NCBI GenBank assembly: GCA_021904315.1
Contig: CM038914.1
Span: 3,410,001-3,474,000 of the forward strand
Direction: 5' to 3'
Length of the DNA: 64,000 nucleotides
Source: Sphagnum magellanicum
Lineage: Eukaryota > Streptophyta > Sphagnopsida > Sphagnales > Sphagnaceae
In this document: positions 10,660 through 23,462 of the stretch, piece after piece
Layout of the letters: every line of letters starts with the position of its first letter
Numbering within the stretch: the first letter of the stretch is position 1
The notes under the pieces: generated by a model
Seen by the model: only the letters and a program-made list of their open reading frames with translations
What the model was told of the DNA's origin: nothing
Databases searched by the model: none
Made by a program: the position numbers and the translations under genes

Positions 10660-13390
10660 TGTCCTTTCAACCATACAATCAACTTGAACAGATTTAGACC
10701 CGCACTAAACTTGAAAATTGGAAATTGTTTTAAATTAGTCATTCAAAAACAATCATTAAACTACAATCACTAAAAATTAATCATTTGAAATGAACTACAA
10801 GTGAATTCCTAGAAGCAAAATTTCTATTAAAATGCAGCCCATATCCTAGAATATCAACTTTTGGTAGTTAGGTTCATTACATCCCACATGGAAGGAGAAT
10901 TCAAGGCAACAAGAATAATTGTATTTGATATGACTTAAAAAATTAAAACCAATATCACAAATGCCTACTACCTTAGGTTTAGTGACTATCATAACAGAAT
11001 GGAGACCAAGAGGAAGAAGACTATTATGAAACAACAACATTGATACACTAGAGTAACAAAATGACCAAGCTACTTCCATAAGATCTAATAATTCATGGCC
11101 AAGACCATATTTGGAAGATAGACTTGAAAAGGTACAACACCATGGTTGGCACCTAAAAGTTATAAAAAAAATTGTTTCACTCCAAATTAATGCAACATAA
11201 AAAGTTCATGATCTAAAAGAATAATATGACTACCACAAATGGAGAAGATGGCTTATACATGAATGTGAAGCTTGAGTTTGGACCTTTGCACTTGGAACTA
11301 AAATTTAATGTGATTTTAATCCACCTACATGGATGAATATGTCCATAGATGAATGATTTCATATAGATGAATTTCATTTATGATTTGAATTAAATACATA
11401 AATCATTGGATGAAATTCATCCATGATTAGAAGATAAATCAATTCAAAATTATTTATATCCATATTCATTTGTTGTCCAAGTAATAATATTTCAAACTTA
11501 AATGTCATTTAATAATGATAGATAATGAAATTGTGATAGTAGGGGAAAATATGATGATGGGAGCAAAATAATTGTTTTAATTCTGTTTAAAAAATCATTT
11601 TCATGAACAATGTTAAGTAATTCAAGAAATATTGTCATGGATTGAGTGTCACCCCACCCCCCCCTTCTAATTGTTGTCAACAACATTATTAAATAAACCC
11701 CATTGTCATTTATGATAGTAGGTTGTTTGAAGAAAGCTAATTAAAGGGCCCAAAACTGAATTTTAGTTTATTTCAAAAACCTATTATTAGTAATGACATT
11801 ACGTAGTTAGAAAAATTTAAAACATTCAAAACCCATTGTTGTCAACACATTGGTTAATTTGAAGTCATATCACATTTGATGAAGAATGAAAAAAAAAAAA
11901 AAAAAACCCATTGTTGCTAACAATAGTTATAAATAGAGAAAGAAATTGTTCCAATGATAGTTATAAAAGAAGTCGTGGCAACTTTAAAAGAGGGGGAGGA
12001 AAAAACCCATTGTTGTCAATGACATTGGGTCAGTTTGCCCAAAGAAAGAAAGAAAGGAAAAAAAAAACTTTATTTTTCTATTTTTTAAAACCAACAATCA
12101 ACATAGGGTGGATGTTATAATGGTAATGGTAATATAGTTTTTTAAAAAAATAATGGCATTTTAAACCATAGCCATGAAATACATCTATAATGAAATTTAC
12201 ATTATATTATTCAACATTTATGTTATATCATATATAATTAGATTGTGTTTCCCGAAGCTTTAGTTAATTAAAATTATGGGAAAAAAAAATTATCCATGAA
12301 AATTTAATGATAAAATAAAACATTCATTCATAATTTTAATGGAAGTTCTATTTATTAAGAACATGTATTAAATGCAACTAATTTTTTTCATCCATGCATT
12401 AGATGAATGAAAAAAATCATTAATCCATAATGAGGATGAATGTTTACCCCATGTTTACATTCATCCCAATGTTTGTTTCTAGGCTTATTGGTACAACAAT
12501 CATTTTATGGTTAAATGTTTAGGTTTTACTTGCATGTATTGTATAAAGGAAAAGACATTTTACCATCTCAAGTTCTAATTATAAGCTCTAGGCTCAAGCT
12601 TTAGTTCATTTCTAGTTTTAGCTTAATCTTCAATGTCTTCATTTCTATTCTAGTTTGATAATCACTAAACCTTAACCAGTACCCATTTGTGGAGGCAAGC
12701 TACCGCATCTTGTAATTCATGGCCAAGGTGATATCTAGAAGTCAAACATGAAGGACTACAACACCATGGTTAACATTTGATAGTTTTAAAGAAGATGTTT
12801 CCATAAGATCTGGTATTTCATGACCAATATTGTTTCACTAATCAAGATCAGTAAAATGAAATGAGGATTGCAACAATGACTAATTAGGGTTTAATCATTG
12901 TTAAACCAAAATGTAAATGAAGAAGCTAAAGCCTATAATGAAATTGTGCGTAACAATTTTAAATAAAATTATTTCTTTACAAATTGATACATCTTGACAA
13001 GATCATGATCTCTAAAATAAATTGAATAACACAAATGGGTGATGGTCAAGGTTTAGTGATTGTCAAATCAAAATGGAGATGAAGAAGCTAAACATTAGCC
13101 TGAAACTGGAAATGAACTAGAACATCCTGTTCACACCTAGTTCTAAGTCAATAATGCTAAGTTCTGGAAAGAGAACAGAAACAGAGAAGCTCGCCAGTCT
13201 GCTGGTGAATTATTATTTTTTAAAAACGTGAATTTTCGCCATTTTGTGAAAAATGTTTTGGAAAAAAAGACTATTCTGTTCTCAAATTGCTTGATTTTTG
13301 GGGAAAAAAAATCGCTAGAAAAGGGGTGAAAAATCTAAAAATTACCCAAAATTTGTCACAACTGCCTACAACATGGAAGAGGGTGCTTCA
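10660..13390 (+). repeat. AT-rich region with diverged long repeats
   Basis: Blocks recur at wide spacing. AATTCATGGCCAAG followed by TACAACACCATGGTT occurs at about 11091-11143 and again at about 12715-12765. A GGTTTAGTGATTGTCAAA-like block followed by AATGGAGATGAAGAAGC occurs near 10973, 12889 and 13049. Two copies of a TCATGATCTAAAA-like block follow. This looks like an old duplicated element with internal sequence decay. No protein domain was recognised. Confidence 0.5.
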
Positions 13391-13392
13391 GA

Positions 13393-13486
13393 TTATTTTT
13401 TTTACTTTCATATTTTGAGTATTGCCAAATTTGGCTAAACATTCTTATGGATGATTGCCATTTGAGCGACATCACAAAATTGGAAA
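13393..13486 (+). repeat. Dispersed GCCAAATTTGGC repeat, copy 3
   Basis: Best partner of copy 1. The T-run plus ACTTTCATATTTTGAGTATT, the core GCCAAATTTGGC, CTTATGGATGATTGCCA and ATCACAAAATTGGAAAA occur in the same order and spacing. It sits about 460 bases beyond the 3' end of RPL7. Confidence 0.65.
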
Positions 13487-13947
13487 ACGAAACACTGAGC
13501 CAGTCTGCTTCTTTCAGTGATGGGGTTGGACAGGGTATATTTGCCAAGAAAACCACTGGTTCTTCATGAAACCTCATGACGCTTTGAGGGGTTTTAAATA
13601 CCTAAAGTTGCACTATCTTCTTTTGAAAACCCGAAGGTGATTATGAAGTTGCCTTTTATGAATTTCAAGTTTCATTTTGGAAATTTTTTATAAGGGCTAT
13701 GTGCACACTCCACTTTCACAACATTTCTACCTTCCTCCACATTGCAAACAATCAAATCATAAGAATTGAGGGAAAAAAGGACATAGGATATGGCAATTTA
13801 GAAACATTCAGAACAAACAGCTTTTAGAATATATAATCCGAGCCTCATTTCTCATTTGTGCTCCACATCGTCGTACATTGAAAAACCCTGTCATGTGTCT
13901 GGCTAGAAACCCTTCTCAGGAATGAACAAAAGCCTTTCCAGACAAAA

Positions 13948-15612
13948 CTAATTCATCTGACGAATGAGGTTATTCAACTTATCCTCCCTGTTTCCAGCAT
14001 CGCCAGATTCAATGTAGTGGTTTCTCTTCTTCTTGAGACCACCCAATGGACAGCTCAGCTTGAATGGCCACAAAAAGTTATTGGCTTCCTTGAAGTGAGG
14101 ACCCACAGTGTAGATCTCATGAATAAGATCCTCAATGCAAATGATGCCAAACTTGCCAAGTGCCTGCAAATATTAACCCATCACAAGATCAAACTAGGAA
14201 TGTTGTGTTGTTACTTCAAACAACTGATGCTTTCCATCTGAGTCATGCAATCTGCACCTTCACGTTCCATACATTCAACTGTGCATCAAACACTGCAGAC
14301 ATAAAAGTTCATGACATGAAACTCAGCATACCTCCTCAATGATGGAGTTGTCAGTCAGTGGAGTGCGAGCCTTATTCAGCTTGCCATATCCCCGTTTGTA
14401 GATCAGCTCCTTGACACTCTTAAGATTGGGGTACCTGAAATCAGGGCACAAAAAACATAAACAAGATAGCCATTACTCATAAAGTTCAGAGGTTATTTTT
14501 GGAGTGTGTCAAAATGTACCAGGTCCATGAATCCATGTTGATGGATGGTTGCATAGTAACAAGTTAGAGGAATGAAGCAAACTGAAATCAAAGGAGTGTG
14601 AGAATTTGAGGGTTATGTGTATACCCATAGGTAACATAGGGCTCCACTCTGCGCAGCATGTTAACTGTGGCCTTGTTGACCTTCATGAACACTCCATTGA
14701 AAATCTGTTTCAACACCACAAAGTGATCAGCCAGGCTTGTGTACAAAACACTAATTGTCAAGCTGGGACAGTGAGCTTCAACTAGACCCCAGAAAGGGAA
14801 GCAGATGCCAAATCAGTGAGGATTTGCATCCATTGCAGGTTACAGGTTTTGCCCCACCTGTCTCAATCGCAGAAGCTGCAAAATCTTCCTTGTCTTTGGA
14901 TGCATGTCGTTGATACTGAACAAAATCAGCCACTAGGGAATCAGAGCACTGTAGTACTTCACATATGGCAGGCATGTTGTCACCAAACCCTAAATACAAA
15001 AGTATAAGCAAATAGTTACTTAACTTCCCCAGGATTAAGACACAAATATGAGTATCTTGTCATCACTAATGGAGAAATTTCCAGTTCTAGAGCAAAACCT
15101 GCTGAAGACCTTGAGTATTACCTCTTCAACAACAATAGAGGATATTGCTTACCCTCGGATCCGAATAACGAACAGCAGCTTTGCTTCTGCCTCCACATAG
15201 AAACCACCTTTCAGCTTTGCTTCCCTCTTCAGCCTGATCAAATCAGCTTCCTACACAACCCAAAGACATACTGAGTGGGGGGAAAAAAACGGCTGCAAGG
15301 GCAGGGGCATGCAAGAACCCCACCCTCCGGATTTAGCTGGCTGCTATTCTGCAAACATTTTCAACTTGGCGAGAAAAATACCAAAACAAAGCTGGGGTGA
15401 AAAACTCAAACTAGTGAAATAACATGCAACACCTGGGATCTGTACTCCTTGATGTACTGTTCTGCGCGCTTGAAGATGAGCTGACGGTTCTTGGCATTCT
15501 TGTTCCTGGAGGCCTCCAGCTGCTGCTTCCTGGCCGACGCCCATTCCTCATCGCGCTTCCGCTTCTTCAGCAGCGTCTCTGGCACCGTGGGGACAGCAGT
15601 TTCCACCTCCAT
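13948..15612 (-). CDS. RPL7: 60S ribosomal protein L7 (uL30 family)
   Basis: A complete six-exon gene for a 244-residue large-subunit ribosomal protein. Exons on the minus strand are 15612-15433, 15250-15153, 14915-14858, 14704-14625, 14434-14332 and 14163-13948. All five introns are GT-AG (182, 237, 153, 190 and 168 bp) and the frame holds throughout. The N-terminus has the family pattern [32 protein letters not shown]. The core reads [27 protein letters not shown] and [20 protein letters not shown]. The C-terminal part reads [19 protein letters not shown] and ends in LNNLIRQMN. Length matches the usual 240-250. The start is the only ATG giving the conserved N-terminus. A telomere-like box and 43-bp repeats lie upstream, which suits coordinated control of ribosomal protein genes. 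No defects seen. Confidence 0.96.
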
Positions 15613-15725
15613 CTTCGCGATCTCCGTCGTCGCTGCGGCACGACAGCTTCAGAGCGACGAGCAAAAGGAGTTGGTGGTTTCCGCAACAAGCATATTTGCT
15701 CCAAGGTGGGGGACGACCAAGACGA

Positions 15726-15742
15726 CCTAACCCTAACCCTAA
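15726..15742 (-). promoter_or_regulatory. Telo-box-like element upstream of RPL7
   Basis: CCTAACCCTAACCCTAA lies about 114 bases upstream of the RPL7 start codon. Telo-boxes (AAACCCTAA) near transcription starts are known in plant ribosomal protein and translation genes. Here three CCTAA units occur in a row. The regulatory role is inferred from position and family. Confidence 0.6.
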
Positions 15743-15777
15743 TATCAACGGCTACAGTCTCGTCACGGTTTCTGTGG

Positions 15778-15896
15778 ATATCGATGGCTCAGATGAAGCG
15801 TCGGGTGAGAACTCAAAACGATATCGACGGCTCAGATGAAGCGTGGGGTGGGAACTCAAAGGATATTGACGGCTCAGATGAAGTGTCGAGTGGGAT
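15778..15896 (+). repeat. 42-43-bp tandem repeat in RPL7 upstream region
   Basis: Three units are built on GATATCGACGGCTCAGATGA followed by AGCGTNGGGTGNGAACTCAAA, with landmarks at 15783, 15826 and 15868. They lie about 170-285 bases upstream of the RPL7 ATG and are much more GC-rich than the DNA just beyond (15900 onward is AT-rich), so they are probably part of the promoter region. Confidence 0.8.
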
Positions 15897-17800
15897 CTTT
15901 ATCTATTTATTTGTTTCTCTTTAATTTAAATGGTGGGAAAGCAGGGGGTTTTTTTATTAAAAAAAATTAAGAATTACATTTTGTGATATTGAAAATTTGG
16001 CGAAACTTTCCCCCCCCCCAAAAAGTAGCAAAATCAGTCAATTTACACAAGAATTTTTTAATTAAAAAATTCCCAATTTTCTTATAAAAAAGAAAAAAAA
16101 TTGTGGGGAATTCAAAATAGAAGCTCAATTAATTAAAGCTCAATTTTTCTTACAATTATGGTTCAAGTTTTGTCTTTTGGTGTCAAATTGCAAAAATGAT
16201 TTCTTCCATGACTTGGGGTTTTTTTGTTGGTGAATTTTCTATTTCCAATTTTTTTTTTAACATAACCTTACCTTGAGTTTTTGTTGAACTCTAGTTGGTT
16301 AGATTCTCATTATCAATTATAGCAATTCAAAATATGTGTTTTTAAGTCATAAACTTTTGCATAACCTTGAAGACATTGTTACTCAACATTGTGTTTTCCA
16401 AAGAACTATTCAAGAAAAAATTTCTTTAATTTTAAAACAATACATGACATGCTTGTAAGTTTATTCATGTTACATTGGTAGAATTTTTTTTGTAGGTTTG
16501 AAAGAGAAAATGTAAATAGCTTTTGAAATGTGCATGAGTTAATGCAATTGCAAAACTTTTAAACATAAAATAATGAACGAACCCTAATCTACAATTCGAG
16601 GACCTCTACATTTAAAAAACCCTTACACTAATATTTGTAATTATTTTGATTGCAATTATTAATGAGTTAACCTTTTTATATTTAGAGTTTAATATTCCAT
16701 ATTGTGATTAAACAATGTCTATTCAACTTATGGTGTTTATAATTTGACATTCATATTAATGAATTTGATTGTAACTTATTTTTAAATGTAATGGTAGAAA
16801 CCGATTATCTACAACTATTACGATCATAATTTTCATAATGATTATTGCATTATATCATCATAAATTTTCATATGAATGTTGAATCTTGGGGATGGGATCA
16901 CATTGTGTTTCTTTATTCACACACATACTTTTGTTTACAAGGTTTCTTTATATTTCCTTTTAAAAACATGTATTTAGCATTTACATTCATGACATCTAAT
17001 ATGAATTTCTTGATTTTTCTCATATTGTCAAGTCTTAAACTCATCTTTTCCAATGCCTAGATATAATATTTTTTTGTTGTTTCATGTAAAGTTTATTTTG
17101 TTCTTTCTTATTGCAAGGTTATGTTTTCATATTATTTGGATCATGTTACATTTAAAATTAAGGTTTATACAAAAGGTGCATGTATAAATCCTTATTGAAC
17201 ATTTTGTGGCAAATCATTTATTGGATTCATCTAGTTATTTATGAAATGTTGCATTAGCGGGTTCTTTAACACATGATTCACAACTCACATTCAATAAACC
17301 TCTATAGGATGTGGATGCAATCGATGTGATGGACAAAAACCCCTACGCATCTAGTGTGGACCTATTTTTGAATGAATTCTAGGTCAGATACCCATACTTT
17401 TGTATTTTAAAATAAGAAGCCAAATAAAAAATAATATGTTTGAATTTGAAGTTTTACATTCTTTCAAATATTGAACCCAAAATGTTTCAAATATTTGGAA
17501 ATGATTTTTATTATCACACAACATGCCCATATGTGGAGATGTTTGTTGTAGTTTATTAATTAGAATTTTACACTTGCCAAGATCTCCCATCTTGGTTAAC
17601 TTTATTTTATTAGCAAAATTTCACCAAAAAATGAAATAAAAGATATTTTTTGAAAATGAAGTGATTTTAGAGAATTTCCATTGCTAGAAATGAAAAATAT
17701 ATTAAAAATTTCTAGATTTTTGTACTTGGTTTTCATAGTGTAACCATGAATATAAAAGGTTGATTAAAAATTTGTATTCCAGATTTGGTTTATAGTTTAG
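15897..17800. other. AT-rich intergenic stretch
   Basis: Very AT-rich with short ORFs only. I see no recognisable gene, element end or RNA. Confidence 0.5.
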
Positions 17801-17895
17801 AGCCAAATTTGTTAAAACTTCCTAAGGATTTTTGTCATTTTTCATGGCATCTTCCAATGGATGATCATCATTTAGGCAAGATAAAAAAAATCTTT
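17801..17895 (+). repeat. Dispersed GCCAAATTTGGC repeat, copy 4
   Basis: Contains AGCCAAATTTGTTAAAACTT and GGATGATCATCATTTAGGCA separated by an extra 30-40 bases compared with copies 1-3, and ends in AAAAAAATCTTTAAAA. The most diverged of the longer copies. Confidence 0.45.
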
Positions 17896-17964
17896 AAAAT
17901 AACATTGATCTTGGTATATGTGTAAATTTTAAAATCAAAGTTTATGAATGTTTTCCCACATGAA

Positions 17965-18075
17965 GCCATGTGGGTTAGTGATTAAGTCATTGTATAAACA
18001 TTATATGGTTTCAACCTCAAACCCAATGTGGAGAATCTACTTATATTTAGACTCTCTTTAAACCTTTCACCTTTA
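17965..18075 (+). mobile_element. Possible tRNA-derived SINE head
   Basis: AAGCCATGTGGGTTAGTGAT is followed by TAAGTCATTG, and 30-40 bases on comes GGTTTCAACCTCAAACCC. This resembles the head of plant SINEs, with an A-box-like TTAGTGATTAAG and a B-box-like GGTTTCAACCTC at near-normal spacing. The B box departs from GGTTCGANNCC and I cannot see a clear poly-A tail or target duplication, so this is tentative. Confidence 0.35.
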
Positions 18076-18409
18076 GAATCAAGTTGATACATGTGGTTAT
18101 CTCACTAGTGTGAATTAACTTGTATGAATATCACACAAGTTTTTTTGATACTCAAATCAAACACTCAAAATTGAAAATATTTCTTTTTGTTCATTTTCAC
18201 ATTTCATAGTGAAAACTAAAATTAGGAGTCTTCACAAAAATGTGAGAACCACCCAACACGAATGCAAATATAAATTTAAATATGTATTGGAAAGTTTCAT
18301 TCTACAATTTTTTTAATAACTAGCAAAACCAAAAAATAAAACCTTGGCATGCCACTTCACTTTGAATATCCCAATTGTAATCAACTTTTATTATTGACAA
18401 CATTTATCT

Positions 18410-19330
18410 TGTCGCGACCCTAACCTTGGGCTCACGACCAAAACAAAGAGCTTGCAAGGGTGCGGGCCAAGACTAAGTCCAGGAGTCGCATTTTCATGCC
18501 TTCGGGAGTGCAAAAGAGTGTGAAGGAAAGAACCTTCACACTCTCAAGTGAACTCCCATGTGGGGAGTTGGAGTCTTGATGGACTTTTGAATGTCCAGAG
18601 AGTGATTGCAAAGGTCAAAACCCAATGGCTCGAGGAGTTCTTCATATCATTGGAAAGCTATTAAAACATGGATGTTTAAAATGGGCTCATTTAAAATGGG
18701 CGCAAAATGACCCATTTAGACATCTGAAACACAAATTATGGCCAAAAGAAGGGTTGGGAGTCAAATTGGCAGTTTGCCTCCCGACCACTAAAAGTTAGGA
18801 ATTTCCTTACGTGCAGGTGGCATGCGACATACCGTTGAACAACTTTCAACGAGGGTTACAGCTTTGGTTAAACCTCATCTCAATCAAAGGTCTACACATA
18901 AAGTTATGGTGCCCTAAAGTTGCAAGAATCTTAATTTTGGCAATTTCAGGACTCCCACTTGGGAGTCTCGGGACAAAAAGCCATTTGGATATGGGCCTTG
19001 TGGAGAGGTACAAAGTATACTATAAGGGGGAAAGTGGTGGCTTCCCCCCGAATTTGGGCCGTGGTGAGTTTTGTGAGTCCGAGTTGCCCATGGCTCATCC
19101 TAGCACCAAAAGTGCTTCAACTATGCACTAATCACCTAGTGTTGGTTGTGTACAGGTTCATGTGAGTAGTTGATGTTTGTCATTTTTCCTAATTCCATCC
19201 TGGAGCTCTAGCACACCCTTCTACCCCCTCAAAGTGCTACGAGCCAGTGAGCATGCCCCAACTCCTTGTTCTTTTGTAGTTTTCAGTTTGAACTCACATT
19301 TGAATCCCTTAAGGAGCTTGGGGTGTGTCA
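18410..19330 (+). mobile_element. Probable solo LTR, copy 1
   Basis: About 920 bp that align along their whole length, in opposite orientation, with the LTR at 48991-49809. It starts TGTCGCGACCCTAACC and ends CTTGGGGTGTGTCA, the TG...CA form of LTRs. Shared landmarks include TATCATTGGAAAGCTATT, GGGAGTCAAATTGGCA, GGGACAAAAAGCCATT, GTATACTATA, GGTGGCTTCCCCC and GCATGCCCCAA. Unlike the other copy it shows no matching 5-bp target duplication (TATCT on the left, CATGC on the right). No gag-pol sequence lies beside it. The ORFs inside are by-products. Confidence 0.75.
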
Positions 19331-19547
19331 CATGCAACACTTATCCTCTAACTAGAATTTGCTTTCAAAAATGTTTTTCAAAAGCCTTGAAATATATCAC
19401 ATGCAAATCCCATTAACAAATCCTACAATAAAAGCTTTGATTTGAACAAGTATAAATAAATGTAGATAGATAATGAATTGTAAGTCATAAAACAATTTGG
19501 TATAACTAATTTGCAAAGATCTTTATTTAAAACGATATGTCTTTTGA

Positions 19548-20345
19548 CAACACTATTGCATGAGAATTGATATTTTCTCAAACATGATGGAGGTTGTGAA
19601 TGTGAAGGACCCATATTTCATGACAAAAAAAGATGCATGCAATGGTCAAAACATTTTGTCGATGTGTATAAATGCACACTTCAATGCTACAATGTTGGCA
19701 TATGGTTTTGCTATTGATTCTTGCAACAAAAATTATAAACCCAAAAAAACATAATAGTTGAAGATATGTGCAAATAATAATGAAATTTGTTTTTGAACTT
19801 CAATACTTCAAATTAACCACTTCAATGGATATAGAGAACCTATTGACGATCAACGTAAAGAAGGGATGGTGAAGGATGTTTGTTTCATTGATTGTATGTA
19901 TAACAAATGGAAGGATTTTCTTAGTCACTTGGTAGGAGCAATTAAAGATTTGGATGGACACAATCCAATTATCTTAAAGGTTGTTACTAACCAATAGTTG
20001 TGTGTGTGACATGCCCACTTTAAATCACTCAAAGGTAACAATGATTCGAATGTGTCACATATATGCACATTTAGTGTTGATTATTTGTGCATGATTTGTA
20101 AAAAAAATCTAATTTTTGTTTAGTCTTGATGGTGAACAATACCTTTGGTATTGTTTGCTTATAGATGACATTTACCCTTCCTAGTCTATATTTTTACAAA
20201 CAATTCATAAACCTCAAATAAAAAATCCCAACATTCTGGTCAACTATGTAAAGTCAATGTGTAATATTGTTTTGGTGTTGTGCAAGTGAGGTTTCACATA
20301 GTTTCCAACTTCTCACAATAGTGGGATCATGAAGTAATTATTAAC
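19548..20345 (+). pseudogene. Second Harbinger-type transposase relic (Plant_tran type)
   Basis: A string of broken frames follows the order of the plant Harbinger-like Plant_tran transposases. In order: RIDIFSNMMEVV...DPYFMTKKDAC (19562 on), ATMLAYGFAIDSC, DVCFIDCMYNKWKDFLSHLV (19878 on; the first catalytic Asp is expected in this IDCM block), GHNPIILKVVTNQ, KGNNDSNVSH (second Asp block), DGEQYLWYCLLIDDIYP (20128 on) and CFGVVQVRFHIVSN (20268 on) ending in WDHEVI. At least six stops and several frame changes make it inactive. It is distinct in sequence from the transposase at 9 kb. No terminal repeats found. Confidence 0.75.
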
Positions 20346-23300
20346 ATCTAATTGCTTATTACATACTATAGTGTAACATGACTATAAAATATGTGTAGCT
20401 TGACAAAATTTATAACTAATGCATATGTTTCACTTTCTATTTAAATAAGGGTTAGTTATAGCATACATAGAAAACATGTAGGTTAAATTGAAAATTAATA
20501 ATCACACTGTAATTTATATAATGATCTTATGAAACATATTTTGGTATGAAAGACAACAAACATTTCTAATTTTGCAAAGCTTGACATTTTGTTTCAATCT
20601 TGATGTTTTCAATTTTCTACCTTCCTAAATTTCATTCTATGCAGTATGAAATCAAATTACAGAGGATTTTCATGTGTTTTTTTACTTGTTGGGTCTTACA
20701 ACAATAATGCTTATGGAAGGTGTAGGTTGCAAGTTCTTTTCTGAGTTTGGTATGAAGTGAAAACACATTAAAGTTGAGTTTCTTTAGCTTGTATAATATG
20801 AAAGCGTTCTAGAATGTGTCATCTATAAATGCATCTTAGTGATAGAGTTTGCACAACACCATGACACCTTACAAACTTTGAGACATCATGTTTAATATTC
20901 TTCCATTTTGTTTTGAACAACTTTTAAGGACTTTGTGCATATCTAATAAAACAATTTGTGTGGTGTTTCCAAATCCTATTTTAGAAGTTGTAACATTTTG
21001 ACCATTCCCAATTGCAAGATTTTATGAAATGTGGATAGGTAAATGAGCAAAATAACTAATGATTTTCTTTCATAATATTTTTTTTCCCTTTCTTCCTTAC
21101 TAATGGCATTGAAGATTGAGTTTTAATAATAAAAAATGCTCTAATCAAACTATGTGATGCCATAAATTCATGAATGTGACATCACCAATGTGTGATATAA
21201 CATTTTAAAAAACCCCTCTAAGTTCCACAATTTGGGGGGTGGAGGTTTTTGAATAAAAGTGAAGAGGTTCAACAATGTTACAACATTGTGTTGCCACTTT
21301 ATTTTGTCATTGTGTATCTTCATCCCTACCATGGAGTTTTCTTAGGTCCATGAGGATGATCCTAACTATCGAATATTGAATTATACACAAATTTAATGGG
21401 GTAATATTCTATAACCTTCAATGATTATTATTCCAAACCAATGTTTGGAGGATAATTGCAAATACACATATATCCACAATGTAAAACTTGTAAACAACAC
21501 TTACATTGCCAATGTTTTGGAATTTACAACTTACTTTGTCCATGTGTGTGTCCATAGGTGTGAGGATTTTTCTTTACATTTCAATACAAAAACACATGGT
21601 TCTTAAAGTTGTTCAAGTTATTAATTGGCCCTGAGCCTTTGATTATAAGAGATGTACATAAATGGACTAAAGGCCTAGGGCTTGAATGTCATGTGTATTT
21701 TTTAAAAAGTCAACTTGATTAGAATGACCTATTTGATTATTTTTGAAATAAATCATGCAATCAAGTTGAACAAAAAATTTACCACCCTAGTCAAAATGGT
21801 CAATGAGTTTTAGTCAAATAAGACATCTAATCAAATTGAAAATAAAAAAGGACATCCCTCATCAAGATGACAAATAGTACTTTAATCAAATGGGACATTG
21901 TATGCTAGTTAATAATCTAGGCTAGATAGGTGGCTTGAGCCTACTTACCTACCAACCATCTTAGAACCTACCTACCTCTTACCTACCTACATTGCAACAA
22001 AACATGTGCACATTCCATGGTGCAATTTCATTAAATTATCATTCTAGTGAAAATAATAGGATGACATTTCACATGACCACAACAACACATGTATCAATGC
22101 CCATCACACAGGATGCACATCCAATTAAATATGTCACACATCCCACTACATATGATGTGTGACATCCATTACACACAATTGCTTAATTTCATTTCAAATA
22201 CAATACAATTGTTAATTGACCTTTAAATATGTAAATGACACCTTTTTTTAATTCATTTTTCTTGATTAACAAATAAAAAAAATGGTTTAAAAGTATAATT
22301 TATTATAATATTTTAAAATCATGTAAATTTTAATTATTGGATACATTCAAATAACCTTAGCAATGGCATGGAATGTAAATAAGTTTGCCTTTTAATCTTA
22401 CATGGTGGTGGGTATGTCTGAAACCATTACATGCACAACACAATTCCAAACTTGATGGTGAGAAGGTAACACAAAGTCAATACACAATTGCATAAAAGGA
22501 TGCTATCAAAAATTTATGAACATGTAACATGAAAAGAAGAATTAAGGATTTGATGGAGAGCTTGAACATAACAAGATCGAGGGACACATGCCACATGGGC
22601 AAGAAAGGGAAATGTTTGAAGATGGATGGAGGTGATTGGGAACCACTTGTTTGGGGCTTCACCTTATGTTCAACTAATGCTCAATCATGATTGAACTAGT
22701 GCTCTAGGGCTCACAATTTTCAAACCATGTCTAGATTAGCAACATTTTCTTTCAACAAATTTTGTCACTCTTAAAACAAAAGAATGGGAATTTTTGGATT
22801 TTTTTTTTCTAATGTAAATTTGACTAATTTTTCCTTTTTTTTGGTTGCAAAATTTATCAAATTTTCGATATCACAAATGTTGACAAAAGAACATGTGTCT
22901 AGATCAGTATGGACAAAATAGAGAGCAAATTTAAATTGCTGATTTTGTTGATTGAGGTTGTGCAAAGTAATGAAAAAAAGGTAAAATCTTGACATTTTCA
23001 AAGCATGTTTAGATCAGTATGTGCAAAATCACAAATAATTTTCAATCATTGACATGTTGTTGAAGCTTACAAAGTAATGAAAAATAGGTAAAATCTTTCA
23101 TTACCACAAAGGATCAGTCTCCAATCAGCAACCCATGAAATAATCCTGGGTATCACCATCAAGCAACTAAAGGATTGAATCAAACCGAGCTTTGAAAAAA
23201 ATGCTGCGCCCAACAAAAAAAACAAGATAATTTGCACCTAGAGATTTAGGATGTGATCTCAAGGTCATGCTTGGATTTTAAGAAGAAAAGCTTTCCACAA

Positions 23301-23430
23301 TCCGTTAAAGTTTCTAAATAGTTAAGTTATATACCTGATGCAGGAGTTGTGACATCTTGTATATTGTTGCTGCTACAAAGATCTGGCTATGTACATATTT
23401 CGAGTGAAACTGCGGGTGTGTCTGTTCTCC
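20346..23430. other. AT-rich intergenic stretch
   Basis: Contains a run of TACCTACC-like motifs at about 21935-21995 (a mirror of TAGGTAGG motifs near 60890-61010) and CACATGTG/ACACATC-rich sequence at 22010-22190. I see no gene or element domain. Confidence 0.5.
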
Positions 23431-23434
23431 AGAG

Positions 23435-23462
23435 AATACAATACAATACAATACAATACAAT
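23435..23462 (+). repeat. (AATAC)n microsatellite
   Basis: Five and a half copies of AATAC in a perfect row. Confidence 0.95.

Noticed and set aside
18811..19165. ORFs of 68 and 106 codons resembling the minus-strand ORFs at 49147-49513
   Set aside because: The likeness comes from the shared LTR sequence. The frames are not conserved between the two copies.
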